Below are positions 25,018-36,960 of a stretch of DNA of 64,000 nucleotides, piece after piece. The DNA comes from Anadara kagoshimensis (lineage: Eukaryota; Mollusca; Bivalvia; Arcoida; Arcidae). The notes under the pieces are model-generated. The model searched no databases. It saw only the letters and a program-made list of their open reading frames with translations, and was not told where the DNA came from. The position numbers and the translations under genes were made by a program. The stretch lies in NCBI GenBank assembly GCA_021292105.1, contig CM037870.1, positions 43,914,576 to 43,978,575 of the forward strand, in the 5' to 3' direction. Within the stretch, counting starts at the first letter, position 1; every line of letters starts with the position of its first letter.

Positions 25018-25200
25018 GGGCCATTGTGGCCGAGTGGTCTAAAACATGTCCTTATGAATCACAGCACCTCTCACTGCAGAGGTTTAAATCCCAGTTGAGT
25101 TAAAGGTTGTTGGGTGTCTCTGCACACTCTGATTTCCTCTGTCACCCCTTAACTGACCACCACAATATAAGTAAAAAAAACCCTCTTAACTGGAATGTAA
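25018..25200 (+). mobile_element. SINE-A copy with the best preserved head
   Basis: GGGCCATTGTGGCCGAGTGG followed by TCTAAAACATG and the B box GGTTTAAATCCC resembles a class II (Ser/Leu-type) tRNA with a long variable arm. The body is shortened. Confidence 0.75.
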
Positions 25201-25205
25201 AGTCC

Positions 25206-25237
25206 ATTACTCTCTCTTTCTCTCTCTCTCTCTCTTT
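25206..25237. repeat. (CT)n microsatellite
   Basis: An interrupted CT run at the 3' end of the SINE-A copy. Confidence 0.9.
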
Positions 25238-25504
25238 GCATTTATCCATCTATCCATTATAACTATTGTTTCCAGCACTAAGTTTTGTTATTTTCCACCA
25301 ATTTCCATGATTCTTAAAATGCTGATATATGGTGATACATAACATACAGGTCAAGTTCAACTTTTGAGTATTAATAGGTTTATTGGTTCTATAGTGTTAT
25401 TGCAACAGAAGTTCATCAAAATCTGTCTGATAGGGTAATTGTGATGCTAATCAAAAACAAACATACTAATCCATATCGGAATCACAATCCAGAATCAAAG
25501 TAAA

Positions 25505-25735
25505 AACTTTGGAACCAAATTAGGCCAGACAGGTGAACATCCCAGGGAAGTGAGGCCGGTGCTCCAGAAAGGTAAGCACCTCCTGTTTAGCTAGCTACAC
25601 CCACCATGTGTGTAATCAAAATTGTGTGAAAGGAACATGACACTATGGGATGTCAAATGTATCCAGGGCAATTCTGGACACAGAGACATCAAACTTACCA
25701 ACAATATTGTGATGACGGCCAGAAAACTTTTTGAG
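25505..25735. repeat. Unclassified dispersed repeat
   Basis: It shares CACCCACCATGTGTGTAATC, GAAAGGAACATG, ATGTCAAAT and CTGGACACAGA with a copy at about 52985-53135. An open frame at 25622-25840 crosses it and is not credible as a gene. Confidence 0.5.
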
Positions 25736-25859
25736 GGTCTTGATAAGCCTAGGCTTGCAATATCCCTAGGTCAACAATTTATTTGCAAGCAGCCTGTTTT
25801 GTTTGCAAAGTCCCCGTACTGGGAACAAGCTTTATCATAGATTATTAATTGGGAAACAA

Positions 25860-27180
25860 ATACACCATAAGCAGGTATATTGCTGCATAAAAAGGAAAGC
25901 TATACTCATGTAAAGTTAGTACCAGTACACTTTATACTGATTCTCATTGTTCTTTATTGTGATTAAAAAAGATCAGTGCATATTCAGATTCTTTCTAACA
26001 AACTTGTGTTTGACAAATTTGTTCTTGGAATTTTTTTAACAAGTTTACCAGACAAAATGGACAAAGGACAGTCTGCAGTATAGAAAAGAGGGGACTCTGG
26101 TTAGACAGTATCAGGTATATTTTTTTCTGCAAACATATTTGTTTTTATTGAAAGTTTTACTTGTGCTTATGGCTATTTTTCCTGCAGAATAAATTTGAAA
26201 AAAGATGACAAATCATAATAATGCTGTCATTAAGACAGTGTCCTCACTCTGCTCTGACACAGCTGAAGATTTCCATATTGTCTCCAAGGGTTAATTACCG
26301 CAGATAGACTCCATATTAAAAACATGTAGTCCAGTAAACCCTGACTTGCCAGAGGATACAACATGCATGTTGTGAGAACACACCATGTCAGGAAAGTGAC
26401 TTTAATGGCCCCCACTGAGAATAAAGTATTTAGGCTTCATCTAATTAGCCATTTTAAATTTCTTAGTTATGATAAAGTGGATGGTCAAGGATAAAGTGAG
26501 TGGTCAGTTGGAGGTCTTCTTTCTTTGTGGTCATCTTCTACACACACCTAATTGGCAAAATTAAGACATAAATGTTATTATTTTATTATATTTCACAAAA
26601 CTTTGCACTAATCATTGAAATATTAACTAGATTTTACTCTAGTGTAATTAATCATATTGTTGTTAATGATTCTCTTCTTTTGTCAGTATGTGGTTTTATA
26701 AGCAGATAATATGGTCAACAATGACTTTAATTTAGACATAGAACACTAACCATAGTTGAAGGCTATGTTTCAACCTACACAACATTAGAAGAAGGCTATT
26801 CTCAGTTACATCAAGGTTAGACAACATTCAACCAATGCATTTTTAGTTCAGAAGAAATACAAGTAAAACATATATTGCATTAAAAGAAACATTAGCCGTA
26901 GGAAACTTTCCCAGTTTGATATTCGTGGTAAGAAATTTTCACTGTTCCAAGTTCCAACCGTAGGGAAAATGTACAAAGGGAAATATGAAATTTTTGCTGA
27001 GAAGGTATTTTGGTGGACCAAAACTGGCTGTGAAAACTGTTGATATTTTTTCCCCTGCAAATATTTCTTTCTGTACAGTATTTAAACAAAATCATGACAT
27101 CATTTCTAGTAGTTTTATTGGAGATGGTTGTGTAGAGTGTCAGTCACGACCATCTTCAATGTCTATTACTAGTAGTGGTA
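25860..27180. other. Unique DNA, nothing recognised
   Basis: Several short open frames occur on both strands, but none has splice-like borders and coherent content. Confidence 0.35.
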
Positions 27181-27183
27181 TGG

Positions 27184-27427
27184 AGTAATGGAGTTTTATG
27201 CCTTATTCAAGATTCTTTCACTTATATTGAGGCAATCAGTTCATGGATGGTGGAGGAAACCGGAGTGGTTGGAGAAAACCACCAACCTTCAGCATTCAAA
27301 CTGACAGTCTTTCTTACACTAGGATCTGTTCTGAGTGGGATTTGAACCTAGGCAATGAGAGATGCTGTGATTTTTCAGTCCCTGCTGTAAACCACCAGGC
27401 TATCGTGTGCCCCCCCCCCCCCCCCCC
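27184..27427 (-). mobile_element. SINE-A copy ending in 18 C
   Basis: The tail side GAGTAATGG is not strictly conserved, but the body GGAGAAAACCACCAACCTTC and head side CCACCAGGCTATCG are clear. The head ends in a run of 18 C at 27410-27427. Confidence 0.75.
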
Positions 27428-27479
27428 TTGCATAGGGCAGTCCATAGTAAGTACTTTGATGGCCAACAATGGTTAAGCT

Positions 27480-30240
27480 AATATAAATTACTTTCAGAGC
27501 AGCCTTGCTTAACACTATTAATTTCATCGAGTTCATGATCAACAGCCATTTTTTCTTTTTTTTTTTTTTGGTTAATTGAATAAACGTTTTAAGTATTTGG
27601 ATTAAAGAATCTGCCATATTAAGATATGTCTTCCAGATGGACACAGTTAAATTATTTTCCATGTTAATCACTCGAAAATGATTTGTGAGAACTTTAGTTG
27701 GATTGGTTTGGTGTTAATGTTTCTTAATTAGCGATTAGAGTTATAATGGGTATTTTATGAGTTATCTCCCTTTGATGTTTCCTAGTTAATGGGTTCTCAG
27801 TTATAAAATGCACATTTTCCATTTAGTGAATGACTACATGGAACAATGCATTCTGGGAAATAGATAGGAACAGATTGCATATTGTGATTAATTTTGTGAA
27901 TTTATTTTTATTATAAAATTTGTTTGAAATAAATGCACTATGTGATGGAATTAAAATATCCACCATTATGGTAAAAAGAGATTTTTTTTTCTAAATGACC
28001 ACTGGGTCTTTTGAATTAACGTAGGTATGACATAAAAAAAAACATTATCATAGGTCTTTGACTAGGATGTAAAACGTCATTAGTGAAATGTTAACTTTTT
28101 TTCAATTTTTTCAATTTAAATTTAACCTTCGATAGTTTAATCATTTGTGGCAATCAACCTTGCTCCCATCCCCTCTTCACAAAAGTTGCAATTTTGTTTT
28201 TGACTAATGATTACGATTATTTATATTCACAATAAGAAATTAATGTAGTTAACCTCATCAGGCAAAATGGATATTGGAATTGATTTTTAAAAATTTTCAA
28301 TTAAAATTTTTTAACAGTTTTAAACCCCTGATGTTAAATGACCCATTGATTATTTATTACAGAGCAGATGTTTAATGAACTCGTAAAAACATGCATGCAT
28401 TTTTGTTATTTGAAGATGAAAAATGATATTCCGACCCTCTACAATTTCCTTTTGATTTTCTGACACTTTGTGGTCAGTGAAAAGGCCATACATGAGCTTA
28501 TTTATGAGTGTCCAGTTTTTCTTAATTATTGATTCCAGTTGAGAAAATAATTTCCAACTGACCCTTAGTCTTTAGCGGGAAAACAAATTCCTCTGACCAG
28601 CTGTTATGGGATATTATATTTTTGACCTGTGATATTCATCATGTGAACTTCTGATATGATCCCCATTTAAAATATTTGAATGTTCCTTGTTTTATCTAGA
28701 AATAAGTAGTGTTATTCCATGTATATACATATACTATAGATTAAATTGTACAAGCAGGGTAGATTATAAACGCTTAGACATCATTCAACATGATATATAG
28801 GGCTGATAGGAACTAAAATGACAGATCACTGAAATATTGGAAATTTATCAAATACCAAAGTCATTGTGTATTGAGTTAAGGGAATATCAAAGGTATTATT
28901 GACCTGCATTATGTCTTAGCATTAACGATTCATATTTACACATTAACACCTGGTTATACCTGACTCTTGTGGCGATTGCATCCTAATTAAGACCAGGTAT
29001 GTAATTATTCTCTGATGTACGTTTCATCGACCGTGGAATTGTTTTTACGCTTAAACAATACCTAGGTTACAAATCGAATGACCATGACTAACTTTTAATT
29101 AAGCAAACAAAATTTGAAGTATGTTGGACATTGGTCAAGCTAGGGCTAATTAAGGCTGAAGTATTTTGTTTTGTTTCCATTGTAAAATTTCTATTTTTGT
29201 TAGAAAATTAAATATTATTATTCATATAGAAGTGTAATATAGATTACATCACGGAACTACAGTATAATTGTGTATAGCGATTATATTAATTTTAAATGAC
29301 CACTAAGGAGAGAATTTTAAAACTGGCCAGAGGACACAGACTTTTAATGATCAATGGACAATTTAATGGCTTAATCAACATAATGAGAACATGATTACCT
29401 ACGATAACTAGTTTGATTTATAGATTTTCTTTATTATGATGTGTGTGAGGTGATGAAACCTCCCTTCATTCTGTATAATGATAAACATGTGACATCATAA
29501 CCATTTATACGGGAGGCAGCGTGGTATTAAGTATGTTTACAGTGGAAACCGTCAAACCATGTCATTTTCAATTTTCAACAAAGAGACAAAAATGAATACA
29601 GGTGCTGTTGATTGGCTTTTGTTAAGGTCATAGGTTATTTTTATTCATCAAAAATATATTGATTTTAGAATAATAAAAAAATATTGATGCTTTGTATAAA
29701 ATTGTTGTTGATTGAAGAAGAAGGAGGAATTTTATTACAAAGTGCAACAGTTACGTGAGCATCATGTGTGATTCAGTTTGGAAAAATTTCTTAATGGATT
29801 ATTTAGAGGAATAATTAAATTTTGATATATCATAAGATTTATTTTATTTATATTTTTAAATGAAACCTAGTGAGTAAATAGCAATTTTTTGGAAATTCTT
29901 AGATTTCAACCTTATAACAAAATAGTGTCATTTCATTAGAGGAAGTATAATTTATTAAAAAGTAGATGAAAAATTTTTTGTGTGTAGTGTTGGTTTGTGC
30001 CGTAATTACTTGACATGTTATTCATAGTAGTGGAGATATTTAAGCTATAAAAGAAATATGAAGATGTCATTTGGATAATTAATTTGATATTATCGACCTA
30101 GTTTTATTTTGCCAAAGTTTGTAACGGATATGCATTTAATATTTAAAAATATACAAATTTGGATGCGGCCAACATGGATTAAGTGGAGCCCAGAGGCATA
30201 AAAATAAAAACTGTTGTCATCAGGAGTAATGGAAATTATA
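27480..30240. other. Repeat-poor tract upstream of the second promoter
   Basis: Apart from T and A runs I recognise no SINE, MITE or tandem array in about 2.7 kb, unlike the rest of the window. It may hold regulatory DNA for the promoter at 30247. Confidence 0.35.
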
Positions 30241-30246
30241 ATGGCC

Positions 30247-30256
30247 TATATAAAAG
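30247..30256 (+). promoter_or_regulatory. TATA box of a downstream promoter
   Basis: TATATAAAAG lies 47-56 bases before ATG 30303. This predicts a start near 30275-30280 and a leader of only about 25 bases. The spacing to an ATG in good context, followed by an open exon with a clean donor, makes a real promoter likely. Confidence 0.5.
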
Positions 30257-30302
30257 TTTTCTTTGTTTGAATATTAATGATATACATGTTTAAAAAGACA
30301 CC

Positions 30303-30410
30303 ATGCCAAAAAAGAAATTAGGATTATTTGCATTTTATAAGGATGCTCCACCGAAAAAGAAATTACGGAAATCATGGACCCCTAGTTGTATATCCAAGGA
30401 TAACATGGAG
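30303..30410 (+). CDS. Short first coding exon, 36 codons, probably an alternative N-terminus
   Basis: ATG at 30303 follows ACC (A at -3). The frame stays open for exactly 36 codons to a donor, ATGGAG|GTATGTTG, and so ends in phase 0. The peptide begins MPKKKLGLFAFYKDAPPKKK and continues LRKSWTPSCISKDNME; it is strongly basic with two KKK clusters and has no signal peptide or membrane segment. The Ser/Tyr-rich exon 24 kb upstream on the same strand also ends in phase 0 with a Lys run, so both could splice to the same next exon. That exon was not found, so a separate gene cannot be excluded. I do not recognise the peptide. Confidence 0.5.
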
Positions 30411-31045
30411 GTATGTTGTTAAAATTTCTTAAATATCATAATTATTTTCTCTATATCTTTATGAGAAGTAGAAAGAGGGGTAGGGGGTGTGGGTCAAGAG
30501 GGTCCTGTTTTAGCTGTTTATTATGTACAATGTATTTGACAAGTCAAAATTTTAAATAGTTATATTTGTACTTTAAATCTCCTTAGCTTGTTTTTGATAT
30601 ATATCTGAATGATTGTTTGTACATGTATTTAGATTGACAAAATTTTTGTCATTCATGAAATTTGAGAACATTATATAGAGACTTTCATAGTTTAGAGTCT
30701 ACACTTTAGTACATGTGATTCTGAATTTTGAATAATATCAGAATGACCATTAAGTATGCAGTATATAGAGTTGACCATTAAAATTATATTACCATATCAT
30801 ATTAACATATTTAAGACCATCTTGACATATAACTGTCATGATTAATTATAGTTCATTTATCAGATAAAATGAATGCTGAATTGATGCATGACACAAACAT
30901 GTACTTATTAAATTTATTAATGCCAAATTTTGTTCCACTAATTTAATATTGACTGAAAATTTATTCATTCTGAAAATATGTGCCATTTTTTATAAGTGTA
31001 ATTAAGGTGACATTTTTAAGGATCTTGTTATTTTGATTCAGTGCA

Positions 31046-31385
31046 ACCCCGTACTCTGGACAAAATTTAGATTGTCAAACAGGAATGTACCCTGGACAAA
31101 ATTTAAATTGTCAAACAGGTACCCTGAACAAAATATAGATTGTCAAACAAGTATCCTGAGCAAAATTTAGATTGTCAAACATGTACCCTGGACAAAATTT
31201 AGATTGTCAAACATGTACCCTGGACAAAATTTAGATTGTCAAACATGTACCTTGGACAAAATTTAGATTGTCAAACAGGTCCATACCCTGGACAAATTTA
31301 AGTTGTCAAACAGGTATATACCCTGGACAAAATTGATTGTGAAACAGGTACCCTGAACAAACTTTAGAATGTCAAACGGGTATCT
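31046..31385. repeat. Tandem repeat of about 32 bp, roughly 10-11 units
   Basis: The unit is CCCTGGACAAAATTTAGATT then GTCAAACAGGTA. Variants with CATG or deleted bases occur. Confidence 0.85.
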
Positions 31386-31679
31386 TGAAGGGAGTTTAGA
31401 GATTTAAGTACTGCAATTTTGTCAAGAATAACAATTTATATGAAGATAATACATTTGTAAATGGAAAAAACATTAGCTGTAATAAACTAGTGACTTGAAC
31501 TAATGATATAAACAATTATAGCACATGTAGGAGGGCATTAAATGTGATAAAAATCTTAAAAGGTTATAAAATGAATAAAAAAATTATAAGGTGAATCATA
31601 TGTGAATTTGGCATGATCTTATACCTGGTGTTCGGATACTGTGGCATGACACCAACGGATATACAAGGAAGGATTTGAG

Positions 31680-31960
31680 TATGTTTAGTAATGGTGTTTA
31701 ACTTCCCAGTCAAGAATATTTCACTTATATCGAGACATCGCCAGCTTTAGGCGAAGATGCAGAAATTTTGCCTGTGCATTGTGCTGATGGAATGATACAG
31801 CAGGTTCTTACGGTTATCATGCCAAGCCTACCATGACATTGACCTTGATTATTTTAAGTTCCCATTTTATTTTTATACAAGGAAGGAGGAAACACCTGAA
31901 AAATATCCACTTCCTCACTGCCCCGGCTGATGATCACACATGACCCTCCCAGGTAAAAAG
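31680..31960 (-). mobile_element. SINE-B copy
   Basis: The tail side reads GTAATGGTGTTTAACTTCCC then TATCGAGACATCGCCAGC, with ATACAGCAGGTTCTTA in the body. The head side (CCGGCTGATGATCACACATG) is degenerate. Confidence 0.7.
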
Positions 31961-32379
31961 TGAATGTTTTACCCAAGGCTAAAAGATCAGGACCAAAAAA
32001 CCTGGTAGAAAATCACTCCATTATAACTACAACACTACAGCTAACTCAGCCCCTCTTACAAGAACCCATTGCCATCAGCACATCTGTAGCTGGTGACATC
32101 TTGATACAAGTAAAATTATCTTGACCCTAAGGCGGTACTGCTACTATAACCTAATTTCATTCAATATATCACTTATGTGCAGGTACAACTGATCTGTGTG
32201 GGAGTTTAATATAAATATGTTCATGTTGTATATATATAGGGCATGTTTGTGTTATAGTATATTATCAGCTGACCCTTCATTCAAACTTTGTAGTAAAACA
32301 TGCTTCATTGCAATTAAGGCATTTTATACACAGACCTTTAACATCAGTTTAGAGACCATTTGCATCCATATAAGATTAT

Positions 32380-32510
32380 GGTTGGTTAGTTGTAATGTTT
32401 AACTTCACATCAGCAATTTTTCAGTTATTCATGACAAGAAGGTTGTGGTTTTAACTACCAGATTGGGTACTTAAATAAGCATTGCTGCAAGCAAGAAAGC
32501 ATACCATTAA
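32380..32510 (-). mobile_element. Fragment of another tRNA-type SINE
   Basis: TAATGTTTAACTTCACATCA then GCAATTTTTCAGTTATTC and GCAAGAAAGCATACC match a longer copy at about 52005-52235. Confidence 0.45.
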
Positions 32511-32924
32511 TATGACCTGGCTGTCTTGTACATAATTGAATAACCTAGTGTTGATTTATAACTATTTATTAAAATGTTTGGCAATCAAAAGTTGTTCGTT
32601 TTCTACCTTGACTGTTGTAAGACATGTATAACTGCCAGCTTGCTTCCTACCTAGGAAATTGGGTTACTATCTTGGGTATAAATGCTATTCTGGCTGCTTC
32701 ATTTGTATCTTGGTAAAGCAAAAGAATTCTACAAATTTGGTATCATATGTTTTATATTATAAATGTCATCCAAAGAATTTGAATGAGAGCAATGGTTTTT
32801 TTAAATATCCCCCATATAAGATTACAAAATGCAAAGATTTCAGCTTACCAGAACCTGTACCACCCTTGTCTCTCCCCAAACAGATTTTCACATATACACA
32901 GAAGAGTGTCTGTTTGATTGAATG

Positions 32925-33015
32925 GGGTTTTAAGTTTCAAGAATATAATACTGATATCCAGTCATCACCAGCGATAAGTGAAGTTGCAGAAATTTTTACC
33001 TTTGTTGTGTGCTTT
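32925..33015 (-). mobile_element. SINE-B tail fragment
   Basis: TCAAGAATATAATACTGATA then CATCACCAGCGATAAGTG and GCAGAAATTTTTACC match the SINE-B 3' half. It explains the end of a 136-residue open frame at 32659-33069. Confidence 0.55.
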
Positions 33016-33274
33016 GGGCAATGTGCAGGGAGGGTTGAAGGTCTGAGAGAGTGTCAGGTTCAACATTAATGTAGAGAAAAGTTCTAGAAATATACACATT
33101 TTTATTGACTTGAAGGCCTCAGGCCCATATCAATAAATGTAACAGCAGTCAATGGTGATTTATATGAGAAAATACTAAGGCTATAAACAACAAGTAAATA
33201 ACATTGTTGATATACAATATTTGTAGAATTTAGGGAGTTAATAGTCCAAACAAGAAGTCAGGTATACAGACTTG

Positions 33275-33570
33275 CGCCTTACTCTTGGCAAGGTCTGACT
33301 CAAAACTTGAAAGTGGGTAGTGACTGTTCTTTCGCCAAGCATTCAGCATTAGAAAAAGAAAGTCACAGTTCTTTCGAATGGTAACTTAAAATAAACGAGG
33401 TCCCGTGTCACAGTGGGCTTGGCACACTAAAGAACCCTGCTGTATAATGCCATTAGCGCAACGCACAGGCAAAATTTCTGCACCTTCAACCATAGCTGGT
33501 GATGTCTCAATATAAATGAAATATTCTTGATTGGGACGTTAAACATCGTTACTCCACTCTTAATTGTAGC
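33275..33570 (+). mobile_element. SINE-B copy without a tRNA head
   Basis: It begins in the body (GTCTGACTCAAAACTTGAAA, GGTAGTGACTGTTCTTTCGC), passes AACGAGGTCCCGTGTCAC and ends TGGGACGTTAAACATCG. Confidence 0.75.
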
Positions 33571-33579
33571 AGGAAACAG

Positions 33580-33665
33580 AAAAAATACAGTGGCCAAACC
33601 TAGACTCAAACCCAGGACCTTACCAATACTAGTGGGGTGTTCCACTGACTGAGCTCTCCAATCAC
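33580..33665 (-). mobile_element. tRNA-like SINE head fragment
   Basis: On the minus strand GAGCTCAGTCAGTGGAACAC and GGTCCTGGGTTTGAGTCTAG resemble an A and a B box. It directly follows the headless SINE-B copy. Confidence 0.5.
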
Positions 33666-33669
33666 ACTT

Positions 33670-34660
33670 CCTTCCAGATAGCTTATATATTCATATAACT
33701 ATTCAACTACTTTACTATTTAAACTGGTGAAATATATTTAATAAATGATGTTGTGATGTGTATGTATATCAATCTTCATATTTTTTTCATACGGTTAAAT
33801 TGTTCATATATTGCTATATATTCTGAATTTCAATTAATTTAGAAATATATTTATTCATTTCCCTTATTTTACCTCTCAATTTAGTGTTGCTTAATACAAC
33901 AGGTGCCAGTCTTTTTGTTCAAATGTGGGCTTGATCACATTGGAAAACATAACCATTTCATATGCAAATTATGGTTTACACATTCAACATATTTACCTGG
34001 GGAAAAAATGGGATTAATTAATGATCTTTTTATCATGAAACTATAGAGTACATAGTGGATAAAGTAAGGAATAAAAATATGTAAAATATATGCAAATTAG
34101 ACCATCTCAGAATAAAAAACATTGCTACCAAAATGATGGTATTTTCTTCTTATTTTTCCTTTGTTAATCTGTAAAATATTTCGAATTGTCCACACACATA
34201 CACACTCTAAGTATATTACATTCTATTTACATGACTTGCCCAATTTTTAATCCTCAAGATTAATAAGATTAAGAATTTATTTAAATAAGGCTTTTAATCC
34301 AATTAATTCAGTGACTCCAAGTTTATTAATAAGTCTTTGAACTTAAATCGCAGGTTTCTATAAACCTTAGGAACATCAATGTGTGTATGGTGGGTGGGTA
34401 TGATAAATATGACGTTGTTACACATAAATCTATATAATACATTACTTACATTGTAGACTTTATAGGATTATTTATTTATTTCATAAACAATTTTAGTCTT
34501 AGTACAAATATTAAACATTCCCTCCTAAAAGGTTATGTCAATATTGTGCTTTGTATTGTTAAAGCTTTAATCTGTTAATAACGCCTACTTTTATCATTGA
34601 GTCCGCTTGAGTTGTCACTGAATGCCAATCTGGAGGTCTGGAAACTCATCTCTTGTTCTT
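33670..34660. other. Unique AT-rich DNA
   Basis: Nothing recognised. Confidence 0.35.
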
Positions 34661-34663
34661 GAC

Positions 34664-34908
34664 AGGGGCTTCAGTGGCCAAGTAGTGTGTGCTTATGGAT
34701 CACAGCGCCTCTCAACACATGGGTTCAAATCCAGCTTGAGCATATTCTAGTATAAGAAAGTTTGTCAACTTTATGAAGCTTGGTAGTTTTCTCCATACAT
34801 GCTGGTTTCCTCTACCATCCATGAATTGACTGCCTTGATATAAGTGAAAGAATCTTGACTGGAATGGGGTGTAAGACTCTATTACCACATTCCACTCCAC
34901 TCCACTCA
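34664..34908 (+). mobile_element. SINE-A copy
   Basis: The head AGGGGCTTCAGTGGCCAAGT and B box GGTTCAAATCCAG are followed by AGAAAGTTTGTCAAC and the tail TGACTGGAATGGGGTGTAAG, ending in CCACTCCACTCCACTC. Confidence 0.75.
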
Positions 34909-35154
34909 AATCATTGTTCTTGGCACAATTCAATTTCGCTTGACAGCTAGTTGGCATTGAATAATATATTCCTCAAGGACTGGTGCCTACCATGAGACTA
35001 ATTTTAAAAGAAATTTTCTGTTTATTATTTTATATAAATTTATGTATGTGCTTATCCCGTATTTAAAACGGAGATAGATTATTTAGTATAACAAATATTA
35101 GGGTTTATAATTAGAAAACTATCTCCCTCCATCATTTCAAACACAGTGGTTCAG

Positions 35155-35385
35155 TTTGGAATTGATGTTTATATACCAGTCAAGATTATGTTACTAATAT
35201 CAAATTGGCCAGCTCTTGAGTGGTAAAAGAATGTGAAGTGCCCTGGGAAAACCACTGCCTTTGGTAAGTGACCTGACAAACTTTACAAACCAGTAACTGT
35301 CCCTGGTGTTAATCCATCCTAGGTGGGATGAGAGGCACTGCCATCCATTAAGCTGACATTTTAGACTGTTAAGCGTAACTTGAAG
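35155..35385 (-). mobile_element. SINE-A copy, degraded
   Basis: TTTATATACCAGTCAAGATT, GGGAAAACCACTGCC and GACCTGACAAACTTTAC are family body blocks. The head side (GGTGGGATGAGAGGCACTG) is partly recognisable. Confidence 0.6.
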
Positions 35386-35399
35386 TTTAAGATTGATTT

Positions 35400-36430
35400 T
35401 GAATAGTGCTTAAAAGCTTTGCTGGTTAGTATCAATAAGCTGAATGTATGCGTCTCATTGGGGACATTTGTTTCACAAATAATGTTACATTGGTTAGAGA
35501 ATAAGGTTTGGCTATATTAATTTCACACATAACATTAGAGAATAAGGTTTGATGTACACTCTATTCTGCTGACTTAATTTTCTATTTGAACTATATTTGT
35601 CTTCCATACAAATACCATTATCAATAAACAAAGTAATCCTGAATGTCATCAAATACATCAAAGGTTATTATCAGATATAAAATCTATTTATCTATTTATT
35701 ATGAATGTTCTGTCTTTGATTAAATTTTTACAGCAACATGTTTATGACATTTCAATATATATATAATATTGATGAATGTTTCATAAATACTGTTTTGAGA
35801 TGTACCCTGACTTACAGATGTTTTTATAATAACATAAGAATTTTTATCGGGAACATCCTAAAAGTCTGCATGTTTTCATTAAGCAAATTTAAAAATTTGA
35901 AATCTGATGCTAAATTTTATGATCTTTTGTCCCAGGCATAAATTTTAAATCTAAAAATTGATTATAAAACAATGTTAAAAATTAATTGATATTTTAAAAT
36001 TAATTTTTTTCTGTATGTAAATTAAAAATTCAATATGCTTGAATTGATTACATATATGACATCATAGACAACTGTTTCTACGGTGGTTTCACGGTAAGCT
36101 TAGCTATACAGTCGAGGCAGTACAGCACATAACACACTACAGTGCACTGCAGTTAAAATTTAATTAATTCCCTAATTGATTCCCTTTAAGTATGCTTTAA
36201 GTATGCTGTAACATTGTTTTTGACTGTTTGTTTGCACTACGCCAGCCAATTCAGAGTTCAAAATCGGCATGCTACTTTTCGGACTGTGTGCAGTTGATGG
36301 CACATTAGCTGAAAAGTAGCTTGCCATTGCTCTTGGCCTCTAATTAGTTAGAATATGTTTGCACGTTATTGGTCTTTATATCTGCAACTTGAACTCTTGT
36401 CATTTCTTTATGTTTTTAAGTTTTACCACT
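35400..36430. other. Unique AT-rich DNA
   Basis: Nothing recognised beyond short A/T runs. Confidence 0.35.
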
Positions 36431-36439
36431 TTTAACTTG

Positions 36440-36960
36440 CATTCTACCCATGACCTTGACCTTTTGCCCACTTTGCAGAAGTGCAAGGTGGTGAACTTAT
36501 AGTTGAGGAATCATTTGCATTCACAAAACTATGTTTTCCATATGTGTTAGCCAAAATTGCTACTGTGTACCATTTTCTGAGAAATTCTCTCTAAAAGTAA
36601 CCTGATTCTGAAAATTTGTGGAAAAATATACTGTGAAACCAACAGTATTAACAACTTACAATTGCAACTTCGTTGAAACCTAGACAAAACACCCTTTTTC
36701 TACTGTTCATTTATTCATGAACACAGATCGTGCACTTTGTATCATAATTTGGTAATTTGTTTTACTCATTTCATCGGGTCTACCAGATGACCTTGACCTT
36801 TCAACCACTTCACAGAATTGCATGTGTGGGGTAAACTTACAGGAGGTGCGAGATTCAGAGTTCACAAAACATCCTGTTTCTACTGTAAGGGAATGTGTTC
36901 ATTTATTGACAGTGCAGATCATGCACTTTGTAACATCATACTGTGGTAATGTTAACATAA
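36440..36960. repeat. Two-copy tandem repeat with ATGACCTTGACCTTT motif; first copy carries an insertion
   Basis: Copy 1 starts about 36440 and copy 2 about 36770. Both run from CTACC(C)A(T/G)ATGACCTTGACC through TTCACAAAAC to TTTCTACTGT and GCACTTTGTA. Copy 1 is interrupted at 36530-36683 by a short mobile element. Confidence 0.75.
36530..36683 (+). mobile_element. TATG-CTAG element, copy 1 (154 bp)
   Basis: It starts TATGTTTTCCATATGTGTTA and ends GTTGAAACCTAG. The 7-bp duplication ACAAAAC flanks it (36523-36529, 36684-36690). The uninterrupted paralogous site is visible about 350 bases downstream (TTCACAAAACATCC). It has no inverted ends and no open frame. Confidence 0.75.

Larger units (their letters stand above)
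6083..30246 (+). other. Probable intron, or intergenic tract, between the two + strand first exons
   Basis: The tract opens with GTAAAA after the Ser/Tyr-rich exon. It contains only repeats and unique AT-rich DNA, with no further exon I can support. If the two first exons belong to one gene, the upstream isoform has an intron longer than 24 kb containing the second promoter. The last 2.7 kb (27480-30246) is unusually poor in recognisable repeats. Confidence 0.35.

Noticed and set aside
25622-25840. 72-codon + strand frame that looks protein-like
   Set aside because: Lies in a dispersed repeat with a second copy at 52985-53135 whose frame is not kept.
31046-31385. CRISPR-like regular repeats
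   Set aside because: Units are contiguous and diverging, without unique spacers, and the DNA is animal nuclear; it is a minisatellite.
32659-33069. 136-codon + strand frame
   Set aside because: The second half is a SINE-B tail and the first half has no splice borders or family resemblance.
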